A DNA stretch of 64,000 bases from Acidimicrobiales bacterium. Its GTDB lineage: Bacteria > Actinomycetota > Acidimicrobiia > Acidimicrobiales > Iamiaceae. The notes below the pieces were generated by a model, which had not been told where the DNA came from, searched no databases, and worked only from the letters and a program-made list of their open reading frames with translations. Made by a program: the position numbers and the translations under genes. Below, piece by piece: positions 33,395 through 42,071 of the stretch (position 1 is its first letter; every line of letters starts with the position of its first letter). The DNA lies in the NCBI GenBank assembly GCA_035547835.1, contig DASZTW010000019.1, positions 1 through 64,000 of the forward strand, read 5' to 3'.

Positions 33395-35020
33395 ATGCCG
33401 GGAGCTGAATGGTCCATCCCTGCGGTGCTCGACGTGGTCACCGGCGTTGCACCCGATCGCGACATGCTCGTGCGCGGGCCCGCTCGCCGGACGTATGCCG
33501 AGGTGCAGGACCGTACCCGCCGCCTCGCCGGGTTCCTGCAAGCGCGAGGGGTGTCGACGACGGCCCGCCTCGACGGGCTCGATCGGTGGGAGTGCGGCCA
33601 ACCGAAAGTGGCGCTGGTGCTGGCGAACTGCCCCGAGTACGTGGAAGCGATGATCGGGGCCTACCGGGCGCGAGCCGTGCCGTTCAACGTCAACCACCAC
33701 TACCAACCTCACGAGCTGGCGGCGCTGTTGCGCCAGATCGGCACCGACGCGGTGGTGTACCACCCGCGGCTGGGCCCACTGCTGGCCGGCGCCGACCTCG
33801 ACGGCCGGCTGCGGATCCACGTCGACGACGGATCCGGAACTGAGCCGCTGCCGGGGAGCGTCCCGTTCGAGGACGCCATCGCCGCGGGATCGGTCGCCGG
33901 CCTCCCCGAGCCGAGCCCCGACGACCGTTACCTGGTCTGCACCGGCGGCACCACCGGAAAGCCCAAAGGGGTGCTGTGGCGCCAGGCCGACGTGTACATC
34001 GGCGCCATGAGCGGGGTGGAGGACGCGACGGAGGAGCGGATCGCTGCGATCGCCGGTCGCGGTGCGGGGGTGTGGTTCGCGTCGCCACCGCTCATGCACG
34101 CCGCGGCGCAGTGGACGGTGTTCTCCTCGTTGCACATGGGCGGCACCGTGGTCCTCCATGACGACACGGCCACGTTCGATCCGGCCGCGATCTTGGCCGC
34201 CGCCGAGCGAGAACGGGTCACGTTGTTGACGATCGTCGGCGACGCGTACGGTCGCCCGCTCGTCGAGGAGCTGCGGCGCCACCGTTACGACCTGTCCGCG
34301 CTGCGGGTGCTGGCCACCGGCGGTGCCTTCACCAGCGCCGAGGTCAAGCACGAACTGCTCGAGCTGTTGCCGCACGTGACGATCAACGACGGGTACGGCG
34401 CATCGGAGACCGGCGGCATGGCGTTTGGCGCTTCCCGCAAGGGTGACGAGACCCGGCGGTTCGACCTGGCGGCCGGGGCGCGGATCTTGTCCGACGACCG
34501 CACGCACTTCCTCGAGCCGGGCGACGACTCCGTTGGGTGGACGGCGCGGTCCGGCCGCGTGCCGATCGGCTACCTCGACGACCAAGCTGCAACCGAGCGG
34601 ACCTTCCCGATCATCGACGGCCAGCGGGTCGCCGTTCCCGGCGACCGGGCCCGCTACGACGCCGACGGTCGGATGACCGTGCTCGGTCGCGACTCGATGG
34701 TCGTCAACACCGGTGGCGAGAAGGTGTTCGTAGAGGAAGTCGAGCAGGCGATCTGCCGCCACCCCGATGTGGCCGACGCGCTGGTGGTCGGGCGGCCGAG
34801 CGAGCGCTTCGGCCAAGAGGTCGTGGCTCTGGTGCAGGCCCGCCCCGGCGCGACGGTGACCCCCGCCGACATCCGTGCGTTCGCGGCCACCCAGGCGGCT
34901 CGGTTCAAGGCGCCGCGCGCGGTCTTGTTGTGCCAACACATCCGCCGTCACCCGTCGGGCAAGGCCGATTACACGTGGGCACGTGCCGCCGCGCTCGACG
35001 CCGTCGACGCGACGGGCTGA
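33395..35020 (+). CDS. AMP-forming acyl-CoA synthetase
   Basis: 541 aa. P-loop CTGGTTGKPKGVLWRQ near residue 183-198, PPLMHAAAQWTVF near 232, GYGASETGGMAFG near 335, GRDSMVVNTGGEKVFVEEVE near 432-450 and C-terminal lysine in RRHPSGKADYTWA near 520-532. The form resembles actinobacterial FadD enzymes of steroid and branched-acid pathways (FadD3/FadD19-like), which is only a resemblance. TAGACT 8 nt before ATG 33395 points to a leaderless message. Single gene, convergent with a crotonase. Confidence 0.87.
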   Translation: MPGAEWSIPAVLDVVTGVAPDRDMLVRGPARRTYAEVQDRTRRLAGFLQARGVSTTARLDGLDRWECGQPKVALVLANCPEYVEAMIGAYRARAVPFNVNHHYQPHELAALLRQIGTDAVVYHPRLGPLLAGADLDGRLRIHVDDGSGTEPLPGSVPFEDAIAAGSVAGLPEPSPDDRYLVCTGGTTGKPKGVLWRQADVYIGAMSGVEDATEERIAAIAGRGAGVWFASPPLMHAAAQWTVFSSLHMGGTVVLHDDTATFDPAAILAAAERERVTLLTIVGDAYGRPLVEELRRHRYDLSALRVLATGGAFTSAEVKHELLELLPHVTINDGYGASETGGMAFGASRKGDETRRFDLAAGARILSDDRTHFLEPGDDSVGWTARSGRVPIGYLDDQAATERTFPIIDGQRVAVPGDRARYDADGRMTVLGRDSMVVNTGGEKVFVEEVEQAICRHPDVADALVVGRPSERFGQEVVALVQARPGATVTPADIRAFAATQAARFKAPRAVLLCQHIRRHPSGKADYTWARAAALDAVDATG

Positions 35021-35060
35021 CGGCGGACCTCCTGGAGGGTCCCGCCGACTCCGCCACGGG

Positions 35061-35939
35061 TCAGCGGGGCTCGGGGACCTCGAAGTGCTCGTCGCGCAGC
35101 TCGAACGCGCGCTTGGTGCCGTGCTCGGCACGTACTTTCACGAAGTTGAAGTCGCCTTCGTCGAACTGCAGGTTGGTGCCGTACGCATGGATCAGGTAGC
35201 TGACGACTTCCTCGCCCTGGTACGCCTGCAGCTGCTCGACGAGGCGGAACGCTTCTTTCGCCAGCACGATCCCGTCGGCGGGCATGCGGGCAGCCTTCTC
35301 GGCCCACCAGCGGGCGCGCGCGGCGACGTCGCCGTCGTCGACCACTTCGGTGAACAAGCCGAGGTGCTCGATGGAGGCGGCGTCGATCACGTCGCCGGTC
35401 AGCAGCAAGCGCCGGGCGAGCACCGGGCCGAGCCGGTGGAAGAACACGTGGAGCGAGCCGAGCGCCGGGCCGAGAAAGCGCGTGGCCGGCGTGCCGAGCT
35501 GCGTGCCGCGCCCGACCACGGTGAGGTCGGCCATCAGCGCGAGCTCGAACGCGCCACCCAGCGCGTAGCCCTGCACCTCGGCCACGATCACCTTCGGGAA
35601 GCCCGTCACCTCGTGATAGAAGGTGAACGTCTCGCGGTCGACGGTCAGGCGCCGCCGTTGGCTGGGTCGGCGTTTGCCGTTCGTGCCGACCGACTTGTCG
35701 GTGCCCGCGCCGTACCAGGAGTACGCGTTGCCCATGTCCGCGCCGGTCGAGAAGATGCCGCCCTCGCCTCGGAGGTGCACCACTTTGATGCCGTCGTCGG
35801 TGGCTGCTTCATCGAGGAACGCCGCCATCTGGCGCCGCATCGCGGGGTCGTAGCAGTTGCGCCGCTCGACGTTGTCGATGGTGATCGTGGCGATGCCGCA
35901 GGCGTGGTCGCGGGTCAGCGTGACCCGCCCGTCGCTCAC
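35061..35939 (-). CDS. enoyl-CoA hydratase/isomerase family protein
   Basis: 292 aa crotonase fold. First oxyanion segment IFSTGADM near residue 62, second GYALGGAFELALMADLTVV near 125-143. The Glu at the hydratase position is kept in FELALM, but the second acid (normally in an LG-x-x-P-E/D stretch) is missing: the region reads TRFLGPALGSLHVFF. The C-terminal segment is long and rich in aromatic and charged residues. GGAGG precedes GTG 35939. It is divergent from the 11-gene operon across site 5. Confidence 0.8.
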   Translation of the reverse strand: MSDGRVTLTRDHACGIATITIDNVERRNCYDPAMRRQMAAFLDEAATDDGIKVVHLRGEGGIFSTGADMGNAYSWYGAGTDKSVGTNGKRRPSQRRRLTVDRETFTFYHEVTGFPKVIVAEVQGYALGGAFELALMADLTVVGRGTQLGTPATRFLGPALGSLHVFFHRLGPVLARRLLLTGDVIDAASIEHLGLFTEVVDDGDVAARARWWAEKAARMPADGIVLAKEAFRLVEQLQAYQGEEVVSYLIHAYGTNLQFDEGDFNFVKVRAEHGTKRAFELRDEHFEVPEPR

Positions 35940-35988
35940 CTCTCCGCCTCCCGCGCTCGACCTTGCACGGCGACGACCATAGCCTGTT

Positions 35989-36000
35989 ACATCTAGATAT
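35989..36000. promoter_or_regulatory. island operator, site 5 (ANATCTAGATNT)
   Basis: ACATCTAGATAT matches the shared palindrome exactly. It lies in the 91-bp gap between the minus-strand crotonase and the plus-strand 11-gene operon; TAGATA inside it could serve as a -10 for the operon. Confidence 0.7.
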
Positions 36001-36030
36001 TTCCACCACGGCCGGAAGGGGGAAGCGGCG

Positions 36031-37011
36031 ATGCAGTTCAGCCTCGACGACGATCAGCTGGCGATGCGCGACGCCGCGCGCGCGGTCTGCGACGACCACC
36101 TCGACCTGGCGAACGTGGCGCAACGTGAAGGCCGACCGGCCGGCTCCGCAGCTTGGAACGCGCTGGCCCACTTGGGCGTCTTCGAACTGCTGGCCGAGGG
36201 ATCGAGCGTCGGCATCGTCGAGGCCGCCGTCGTCTTCGAGGAGCTCGGCGCGCACTTGGCGACCGGCCCGGTGCTGTGGTCCACGCTCGCCGGCTCCTTG
36301 CCCGGCGGGGCTGCCGGGTCGGCACCCGTTGCCGGGATCGTGGCCGACGACCAGGTCGCACCAGGCCAGCCGATCGTGGTCGAGCACCTCGCCGAAGCCG
36401 ACTCCGTGCTGATCTTGCGCGCCGATGCGGTGGAGCGCTGCGCGGCCGATGACCTCGCCTCCGCGCCCAGCGACGCGCCGCTCGATCCGCTCACGCCGTG
36501 CTCGGTGCTCGACGCGATGCCGGTGGGCGAGCGCGTCGGCGATGCCGCCGCGGCGCATGCGCTGCGACGGTCGGGCCGGGTGCTGAACGCCGCCATGTTG
36601 GTCGGCGGCGCGCAGGGCGCGCTGACCGTGGCGCGCGACTACGCGCTCGAGCGGGAACAGTTCGGCGTCCCCATCGGTTCCTTCCAGGCCATCAAGCACT
36701 TGCTGGCCGACATGTACGTGCGCGTCGAGCTGGCGCGGGCGGCGGCGTACGCCGCGGCGGCGTTGGTGGCCGGTCGCGGTGCCGACGACCCTGACCGAGC
36801 GACCAGCGCCGCCAAGCTGCTCGCGGGCGAGGCGGCGATCGCCAACGCGCGCACCGCGGTGCAGGTCCTCGGCGGCATGGGGTTCACCTGGGACATGCTC
36901 CCGCACTACTTCCTCAAGCGTGCGTGGACGCTGGAGCACGCGTTCGGCACGTCGTCGTCGCATGCCGAGTCGCTCGGGACGGCGCTGGGCGCGGAGGTGC
37001 TGGCTTCGTGA
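36031..37011 (+). CDS. acyl-CoA dehydrogenase family protein, short (326 aa) type
   Basis: 326 aa, clearly shorter than a full dehydrogenase. Helical N-domain (QFSLDDDQLAMRDAARAVCDDH), a shrunken middle domain and a C-terminal helical domain with ALEREQFGVPIGSFQAIKHLLADMYVRVE and VQVLGGMGFTWDMLPHYFLKRA. The YEG motif is absent. It resembles the small subunits of heteromeric alpha2beta2 dehydrogenases; the full-length dehydrogenase at 40878 in the same operon is a possible partner. GGGGGAAG before ATG 36031. First gene of an 11-gene operon. Confidence 0.83.
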   Translation: MQFSLDDDQLAMRDAARAVCDDHLDLANVAQREGRPAGSAAWNALAHLGVFELLAEGSSVGIVEAAVVFEELGAHLATGPVLWSTLAGSLPGGAAGSAPVAGIVADDQVAPGQPIVVEHLAEADSVLILRADAVERCAADDLASAPSDAPLDPLTPCSVLDAMPVGERVGDAAAAHALRRSGRVLNAAMLVGGAQGALTVARDYALEREQFGVPIGSFQAIKHLLADMYVRVELARAAAYAAAALVAGRGADDPDRATSAAKLLAGEAAIANARTAVQVLGGMGFTWDMLPHYFLKRAWTLEHAFGTSSSHAESLGTALGAEVLAS

Positions 37012-37814
37012 GCGCGGCTCCGGTCGAGGGCGTGGAAGTGGTGCAGGACGAGACGGTGCTGCGGGTGCGCCTCGACCGCCCCCGGCGCAAGAACGCCCTG
37101 TCGCCGATCGCGATCCGGGCGATCATCGACGCGCTCGAAGGGGCGTCGACCACCGACTCGTTGCGGGTGGTCGTGCTCGAGAGCGCGAACCGTGACTTCT
37201 GCTCCGGCGCCGACTGGGTGGCCACCAACTCCAAAGACGGCCCACGGCCGCGCGCCGGGAGCATCCAGCGCCGCACGCCCGTCCAGGCGCACCGCCTCAT
37301 CCACCTCATCACCGAGTTGCAGCTCCCCGTGGTGGCGGCCGTGCGTGGCTGGGCGGCCGGCCTGGGGTGCCAGCTCGCCTTGGCGGCCGACTTCACCGTC
37401 GCGGCCGGCACGAGCCGTTTCTGGGAGCCGTTCCTCACGCGCGGCTTCACCCCCGACAGCGGCGCCACGTGGCTGCTGCCACGCCTGGTCGGAGTGGCCC
37501 GGGCCAAGGAACTGCTCCTGCTCGGCAGGGAGCTGTCCGGCGCGGAAGCGGCCGAGTGGGGCCTCATCCACCGAGCCGTGCCGGAAGCCGATCTCGACGA
37601 GGCGGTGGACGAGCTCGTTGGTCGGCTGGCGGCGGCGCCCACGGTGGCGGTGGGGCTCACCAAACGTTGCATCAACCGCGCGCTCGACAGCTCGCTGTTG
37701 CACGCGCTCGAAGGGGAGGCGAACGCGTTGGAGCTCAGCTCCCGCACCGGCGACTTCCGAGAAGGCCTGGCCGCGTTCCGGGAGAACCGCCCGGCACAGT
37801 TCGAGGGGCGGTAG
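37008..37814 (+). CDS. enoyl-CoA hydratase/isomerase family protein (PaaG-like Asp)
   Basis: 268 aa. Oxyanion motifs DFCSGADWV near residue 63 and RGWAAGLGCQLALAADF near 113-129. The second motif reads RGFTPDSGATWLLPRLVG with Asp150, the pattern of PaaG and enoyl-CoA isomerases; the hydratase Glu near 123 is Gln. An isomerase moving a double bond, or a ring-directed hydratase, is likely. GTG 37008 overlaps the dehydrogenase stop by four bases (GTGA). Confidence 0.85.
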   Translation: MSAAPVEGVEVVQDETVLRVRLDRPRRKNALSPIAIRAIIDALEGASTTDSLRVVVLESANRDFCSGADWVATNSKDGPRPRAGSIQRRTPVQAHRLIHLITELQLPVVAAVRGWAAGLGCQLALAADFTVAAGTSRFWEPFLTRGFTPDSGATWLLPRLVGVARAKELLLLGRELSGAEAAEWGLIHRAVPEADLDEAVDELVGRLAAAPTVAVGLTKRCINRALDSSLLHALEGEANALELSSRTGDFREGLAAFRENRPAQFEGR

Positions 37815-37817
37815 CGG

Positions 37818-38633
37818 ATGACCACGTCGATCGAGTTCGAGACCATCGGCTACGAGGTGGCGGATCGGGTGGCGGAGATCACCCTCGACCGACCCGACCA
37901 GCTCAACGCGCTGAGCCCGCACATGGTCGGCGAGCTGCGGCGCGCGTACGAGCTCGCCGAAGCCGACCCCGACGTGTGGATCCTGCTGGTCACCGGCAGC
38001 GGCCGGGCGTTTTGCACGGGCGCCGACGTCGGCGAGATCCCCGACGACGGCCGGGTGATCTACGACGAGCCGTACCTGAGCACGTTCCCGCAATGGGAGG
38101 CCCCCCAGGAGGGCACGCCGCCGTTCCGCTCGATGACCAAACCGATCGTCGTGGCCGTCAACGGCTTGTGCTGCGGCGCGGGGCTCGACTGGGTCACCAC
38201 GGGCGACATCGTGATCGCGTCGGACCGCGCCGAGTTCTTCGACCCGCATGTGAGCATCGGGCTCGTGTCGGGCCGCGAGGTGGTGCGGCTGGCTCGGGCG
38301 TTGCCCACCAACGTCGCCATGCGGATGGCGCTGATGGGCCGCCACGAGCGGATGCCCGCGGCACGGGCCTACGAGCTCGGGTTGGTGTCCGAAGTGGTCG
38401 ACCACGACCGCCTGCTGGACCGGGCTCGGGAGCTGGCGGCCACCGTCAACCGCAACGCGCCGCTCGCCGTGCGCGGCACCCGGCTGGCGATCCGCCGCGG
38501 GCTCGACCTCCCGATGTACGAGGCCGAGGTGATGGCCGAGACGTTCCGCGAGCGCGTCGTGCGCACCGACGACGCCAAGGAAGGGCCCCGCGCGTTCATG
38601 GAGAAGCGGCCACCCGAATGGCGCTGCCAGTGA
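37818..38633 (+). CDS. crotonase-family protein without the usual acidic pair
   Basis: 271 aa. Motifs AFCTGADVGE near residue 64 and GLCCGAGLDWVTTGDIVIAS near 113-132 build the oxyanion hole. The catalytic acids are not where expected: position one reads AGLDWV and the second region SIGLVSGREVVRLAR. A hydrolase, decarboxylase or lyase reaction on an acyl-CoA is possible in such variants. It starts 3 bp after the preceding crotonase and overlaps the next one. Confidence 0.82.
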   Translation: MTTSIEFETIGYEVADRVAEITLDRPDQLNALSPHMVGELRRAYELAEADPDVWILLVTGSGRAFCTGADVGEIPDDGRVIYDEPYLSTFPQWEAPQEGTPPFRSMTKPIVVAVNGLCCGAGLDWVTTGDIVIASDRAEFFDPHVSIGLVSGREVVRLARALPTNVAMRMALMGRHERMPAARAYELGLVSEVVDHDRLLDRARELAATVNRNAPLAVRGTRLAIRRGLDLPMYEAEVMAETFRERVVRTDDAKEGPRAFMEKRPPEWRCQ

Positions 38634-39409
38634 GCGACTACGGCACGATCCTGTACGAGACGTCGCCCGACCACGTCGCGACGATCACGCTCAACCGGCC
38701 CGAGGTCCTCAACGCCTTCGACCGCCAGATGTGCGAGGAGCTGGGCCACGCGTGGCGTCGGGTCAAAGACGACCCGTCGGTGCACGCCGTGGTGCTCCGC
38801 GCAGCCGGTGACCGTGCGTTCTGTTCGGGCCTCGACACCAGCAAGCCGTACGGCCAACCCGACGACATCTGGAACCACGAAGATCCGGGCGAGCTGCTCA
38901 GCCCGAAGTGGCAACAGGTGTGGAAGCCCGTGGTGTGCGCGGTCCACGGCATGTGCACGGGTGGGGCGCTGTACTTCGTGAACGAGTCCGACATCGTGAT
39001 CTGCTCCGACGACGCCACCTTCTTCGACTCGCACGTCACGTACGGGATGGTCTCGGCGCTCGAGCCGGTCGGACTGATGCGCCGCGTCGGCTTGGCCGAG
39101 ACGTTGCGCATGGCGCTGTCGGGCAACGACGAACGGGTCACGGCGCAGACCGCGTTGCGGATCAGCCTCGTCACCGAAGTGGTGGCGCGCGGGCAACTGT
39201 GGCAGCGCGCCCACGAGCTCGCGGCCGGCATCGCCCGCAAGCCGACCGCCGCCACGCAAGGCACGGTACGGGCTATCTGGGAGTCGCTCGACAAGCCGTA
39301 TCGCGTCGCCATGCAGCAAGGGCTGATCTACACGCGCGTCGGTAACCCGATCGGCATGGCCGAAGTCGCCGAGCACGGAGCCGATCGCCCGGAGCCGAGG
39401 TCGCGATGA
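38630..39409 (+). CDS. crotonase-family protein without the usual acidic pair
   Basis: 259 aa. Motifs AFCSGLDTSKP near residue 62 and GMCTGGALYFVNESDIVICS near 101-120. The second acid region reads TYGMVSALEPVGLMRRVG. It is closer to the preceding crotonase than to the one before (same SDIVI and H-V-pattern), so the two may have arisen by duplication or form a mixed complex. GTG 38630 (GTGA overlap) fits the operon's pattern; ATG 38618 is an alternative four codons earlier. ATGA overlap with the next ligase. Confidence 0.8.
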   Translation: MSDYGTILYETSPDHVATITLNRPEVLNAFDRQMCEELGHAWRRVKDDPSVHAVVLRAAGDRAFCSGLDTSKPYGQPDDIWNHEDPGELLSPKWQQVWKPVVCAVHGMCTGGALYFVNESDIVICSDDATFFDSHVTYGMVSALEPVGLMRRVGLAETLRMALSGNDERVTAQTALRISLVTEVVARGQLWQRAHELAAGIARKPTAATQGTVRAIWESLDKPYRVAMQQGLIYTRVGNPIGMAEVAEHGADRPEPRSR

Positions 39410-40878
39410 CCGCAGGTCTCGTCTCGGTGCTCAGCCGGCGGATCGCGGAGGTGGCCGGCCTCGACCCTGCGGTGCCCGCCATGGAGTTCGAGGGCACCTG
39501 GCACACGTGGGGCGAGCTCGATCGCGCCACCCGCGCCGTTGCCGGGCACGTGGAGCCGGGCCAGCGCGTGGCGGTGCTGCTGCGCAACCGACCGGGTCAC
39601 GTCGCCATCGTGCTCGGTCTCCTGCGTGCCGGTGCCTGCGTCGTGACCGCCAACCCGGACCGAGGCGCCCAGCGAGTGCGATCCGACCTGGCGTCGCTCG
39701 GGGTCGACACGTTCGCAGGTGAGGCCGCCGACCTCGAGTTGCTGGCCCCGCCGGGGAGATGGCTGGTCGTCGACGGGCTCGACGTGTCAGTGCGCGGTCG
39801 CGAGGTCGATCCCGGCGACACGGCGGAACGGCGTCCCGGGGTGGCGGTCGAGATGCTCACCAGCGGGACCACCGGCCCGCCCAACCGCGTGCCGCTCAGC
39901 TACGAGGCGTTGCTGCGGGTGCTGGTGGGCGCCAAGCACTACGAGCGCAACGCCGACGTCGAGGTCCGTCTCCGGTCCGGCGTCACGATCGTCAACTCGC
40001 CGCTCGTGCACCTCGGCGGGCTGTTCCGCATCTTGCAGTGCGTGCACGACGGTCGATCGTTCTGCTTGCTGGAGAAGTTCGAAGTCGGCGGGTGGGCCGA
40101 CGCGGTCCGCCGCCACCGTCCGCGCACCGTGAGCCTCGTGCCCGCGGCCTTGCGCATGGTGCTCGACGCCGACCTCGATCCCGCCGACTTGGCGAGCGTG
40201 AAGTCCGTGGTGTCGGGCACGGCGCCGCTGTCGCCCGACGACGCCGACGCGTTCCGCGAGCGGTACGGCGTGCCGGTGCTGATCTCGTATGCGGCCACCG
40301 AGTTCGGCGGCGGGGTGGCGGGGTGGAACCTCGCCGACCACGAGCGCCACTGGGCCGCCAAGCGCGGCAGCGTCGGGCGGGCGCACCCTGGCTGCGAGCT
40401 GCGGGTGGTCGACCCGTCCTCGGGGGAGCCGCTGGCGGCGGGACACGAAGGCCTCCTCGAAGTGCGCGCCGGTCAACTCGACGACGCTGGCGCGTGGAAC
40501 CGCACCACCGACTTGGCGCGGATCGACACCGACGGTTTCGTGTGGATCCTCGGCCGGGCCGACCAAGCCATCAACCGGGGCGGGTTCAAAGTCCTTCCCG
40601 ACGACGTGCGCGCCGCGCTCGAGCGCGATCCGCGGGTGCTCGCGGCCGCAGTCGTCGGCCGGGCCGACGCGCGCCTCGGCGCGGTGCCGGTCGCCGCTGT
40701 CGAGCTACGGCCGGGCGCGCCAGCCGTGTCAGGCGACGACTTGCTGGCGGAGGCGTCGAACGTGCTGGCTCGCTACGAACTGCCCGTCGAGTTGCGAGTC
40801 GTCGAGGCGCTGCCTCGCACGCCGCCGGGCAAAGTCGACTTGGCCGCGGTGCGCGAGCTGTTCGCGGCGGAGGGCTGA
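39406..40878 (+). CDS. AMP-forming acyl-CoA synthetase with altered P-loop
   Basis: 490 aa, somewhat short. The P-loop reads MLTSGTTGPPNRVPLS near residue 149-164: the conserved Lys after Pro is Asn. YAATEFGGGVAG near 295, GRADQAINRGGFKVLPDDV near 383-400 and the catalytic lysine in PRTPPGKVDLA near 472-482 are present, so adenylation chemistry is probably retained. Substrate unknown. It overlaps both neighbours (ATGA before, TGATG after). Confidence 0.82.
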   Translation: MTAGLVSVLSRRIAEVAGLDPAVPAMEFEGTWHTWGELDRATRAVAGHVEPGQRVAVLLRNRPGHVAIVLGLLRAGACVVTANPDRGAQRVRSDLASLGVDTFAGEAADLELLAPPGRWLVVDGLDVSVRGREVDPGDTAERRPGVAVEMLTSGTTGPPNRVPLSYEALLRVLVGAKHYERNADVEVRLRSGVTIVNSPLVHLGGLFRILQCVHDGRSFCLLEKFEVGGWADAVRRHRPRTVSLVPAALRMVLDADLDPADLASVKSVVSGTAPLSPDDADAFRERYGVPVLISYAATEFGGGVAGWNLADHERHWAAKRGSVGRAHPGCELRVVDPSSGEPLAAGHEGLLEVRAGQLDDAGAWNRTTDLARIDTDGFVWILGRADQAINRGGFKVLPDDVRAALERDPRVLAAAVVGRADARLGAVPVAAVELRPGAPAVSGDDLLAEASNVLARYELPVELRVVEALPRTPPGKVDLAAVRELFAAEG

Positions 40879-42071
40879 TGGATCTCACGTACAGCCCCTC
40901 CGACGAGGCGTTCCGCACCGAACTGCGCACCTGGTTCGACAAGGCGGTGCCCGAGCACGGGCCGCCGCCGCCGCCGGGCGACTGGCCGGCCCGCCGTGCG
41001 TACGACACCGCCTGGCAGCGCAAGTTGTTCGACGCGGGCTACGCGGGCCTCGCCTGGCCCGAGGCGTTCGGCGGGCGGGGTCTGCCCGTCACGCAGCAGC
41101 TCGTGTATCTCGAGGAGTACGCGCGGGCGAACGCGCCGTACATCAGCGTGAACTTCGTCGGGATGATGCACGCAGGTCCCACGCTCATCGCCGAGGGGTC
41201 CGACGAGCAGCGGTCGTTCCACCTGCCCAAGATCCTTCGTGGCGACAGCGTGTGGTGCCAGGGTTTCTCCGAGCCCAGCGCCGGCTCCGACCTCGCGTCG
41301 TTGCGCACACGGGCCGTGCGCGACGGCGACGGCTACGTCGTCAACGGGCAGAAGATCTGGAGCACCCGGGCGCACGTCGCGGACTACTGCGAGCTGCTGG
41401 TCCGCACCGATCCCGATGCCGCCAAGCACAAAGGCATCACGTGGCTGATCCTCGACATGCACTCGCCGGGCGTCGAGGTGCGCCCGATGCGCACGATCGA
41501 CGGCGAGAGCCACTTCTGCGAGGTGTTCCTGAACGACGTACGGGTGCCTGCAAGCAACCGGGTTGGCGACGAGAACGACGGGTGGCGGGTCACGAACGTC
41601 ACGTTGCGCTTCGAGCGCGGCACGGCCTTCGCACAGCACATCATCACGTTGCGCTCCCAAGTCCGCGGCTTGGTCGACATCGCCAGCAAGGTTCCGGGGC
41701 CGCACGGCGAGGCCACGGCCTGGGACGATCGATCGTTGCGCGAGCACGTCGGCCGGCTCGAAGCCAACGTCGAAGCGCTGTGGCGGCTGACCCAGCGCGG
41801 CGTCGCGGAAGCCGAGGCGACCGGCCTCCCGTCCCCGACGGGGTCTGCGGTGAAGCTGCGCTACAGCGAGCTCAACCAGGAGATCAACGAGCTGGCCATC
41901 CGTGTGCTCGGTCGGCTGGCGACCGGCGGCGTGCGGACCGCCGACGTCGACGCCGCCGAAGCGGCCCGCGCGTACTTGTGGTCGTTGCAGTACACGATCG
42001 CGGCGGGCACCTCGCAGATCCAGCGCAACTTGATCGCCGAGCGCATCCTCGGCATGCCGAGGTCGCGTTGA
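40878..42071 (+). CDS. acyl-CoA dehydrogenase
   Basis: 397 aa, full length. Motifs: GYAGLAWPEAFGGRGLPVTQQ near residue 54, CQGFSEPSAGSDLASLRTRA near 126-145, GYVVNGQKIWSTRAHVADYC near 150-170, and the C-terminal AAGTSQIQRNLIAERILGMP near 375. The usual YEG Glu is Ala here. It resembles the large subunits of steroid-type heteromeric dehydrogenases and could pair with the short protein at 36031. It starts on the last base of the ligase stop. Confidence 0.87.
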   Translation: MDLTYSPSDEAFRTELRTWFDKAVPEHGPPPPPGDWPARRAYDTAWQRKLFDAGYAGLAWPEAFGGRGLPVTQQLVYLEEYARANAPYISVNFVGMMHAGPTLIAEGSDEQRSFHLPKILRGDSVWCQGFSEPSAGSDLASLRTRAVRDGDGYVVNGQKIWSTRAHVADYCELLVRTDPDAAKHKGITWLILDMHSPGVEVRPMRTIDGESHFCEVFLNDVRVPASNRVGDENDGWRVTNVTLRFERGTAFAQHIITLRSQVRGLVDIASKVPGPHGEATAWDDRSLREHVGRLEANVEALWRLTQRGVAEAEATGLPSPTGSAVKLRYSELNQEINELAIRVLGRLATGGVRTADVDAAEAARAYLWSLQYTIAAGTSQIQRNLIAERILGMPRSR

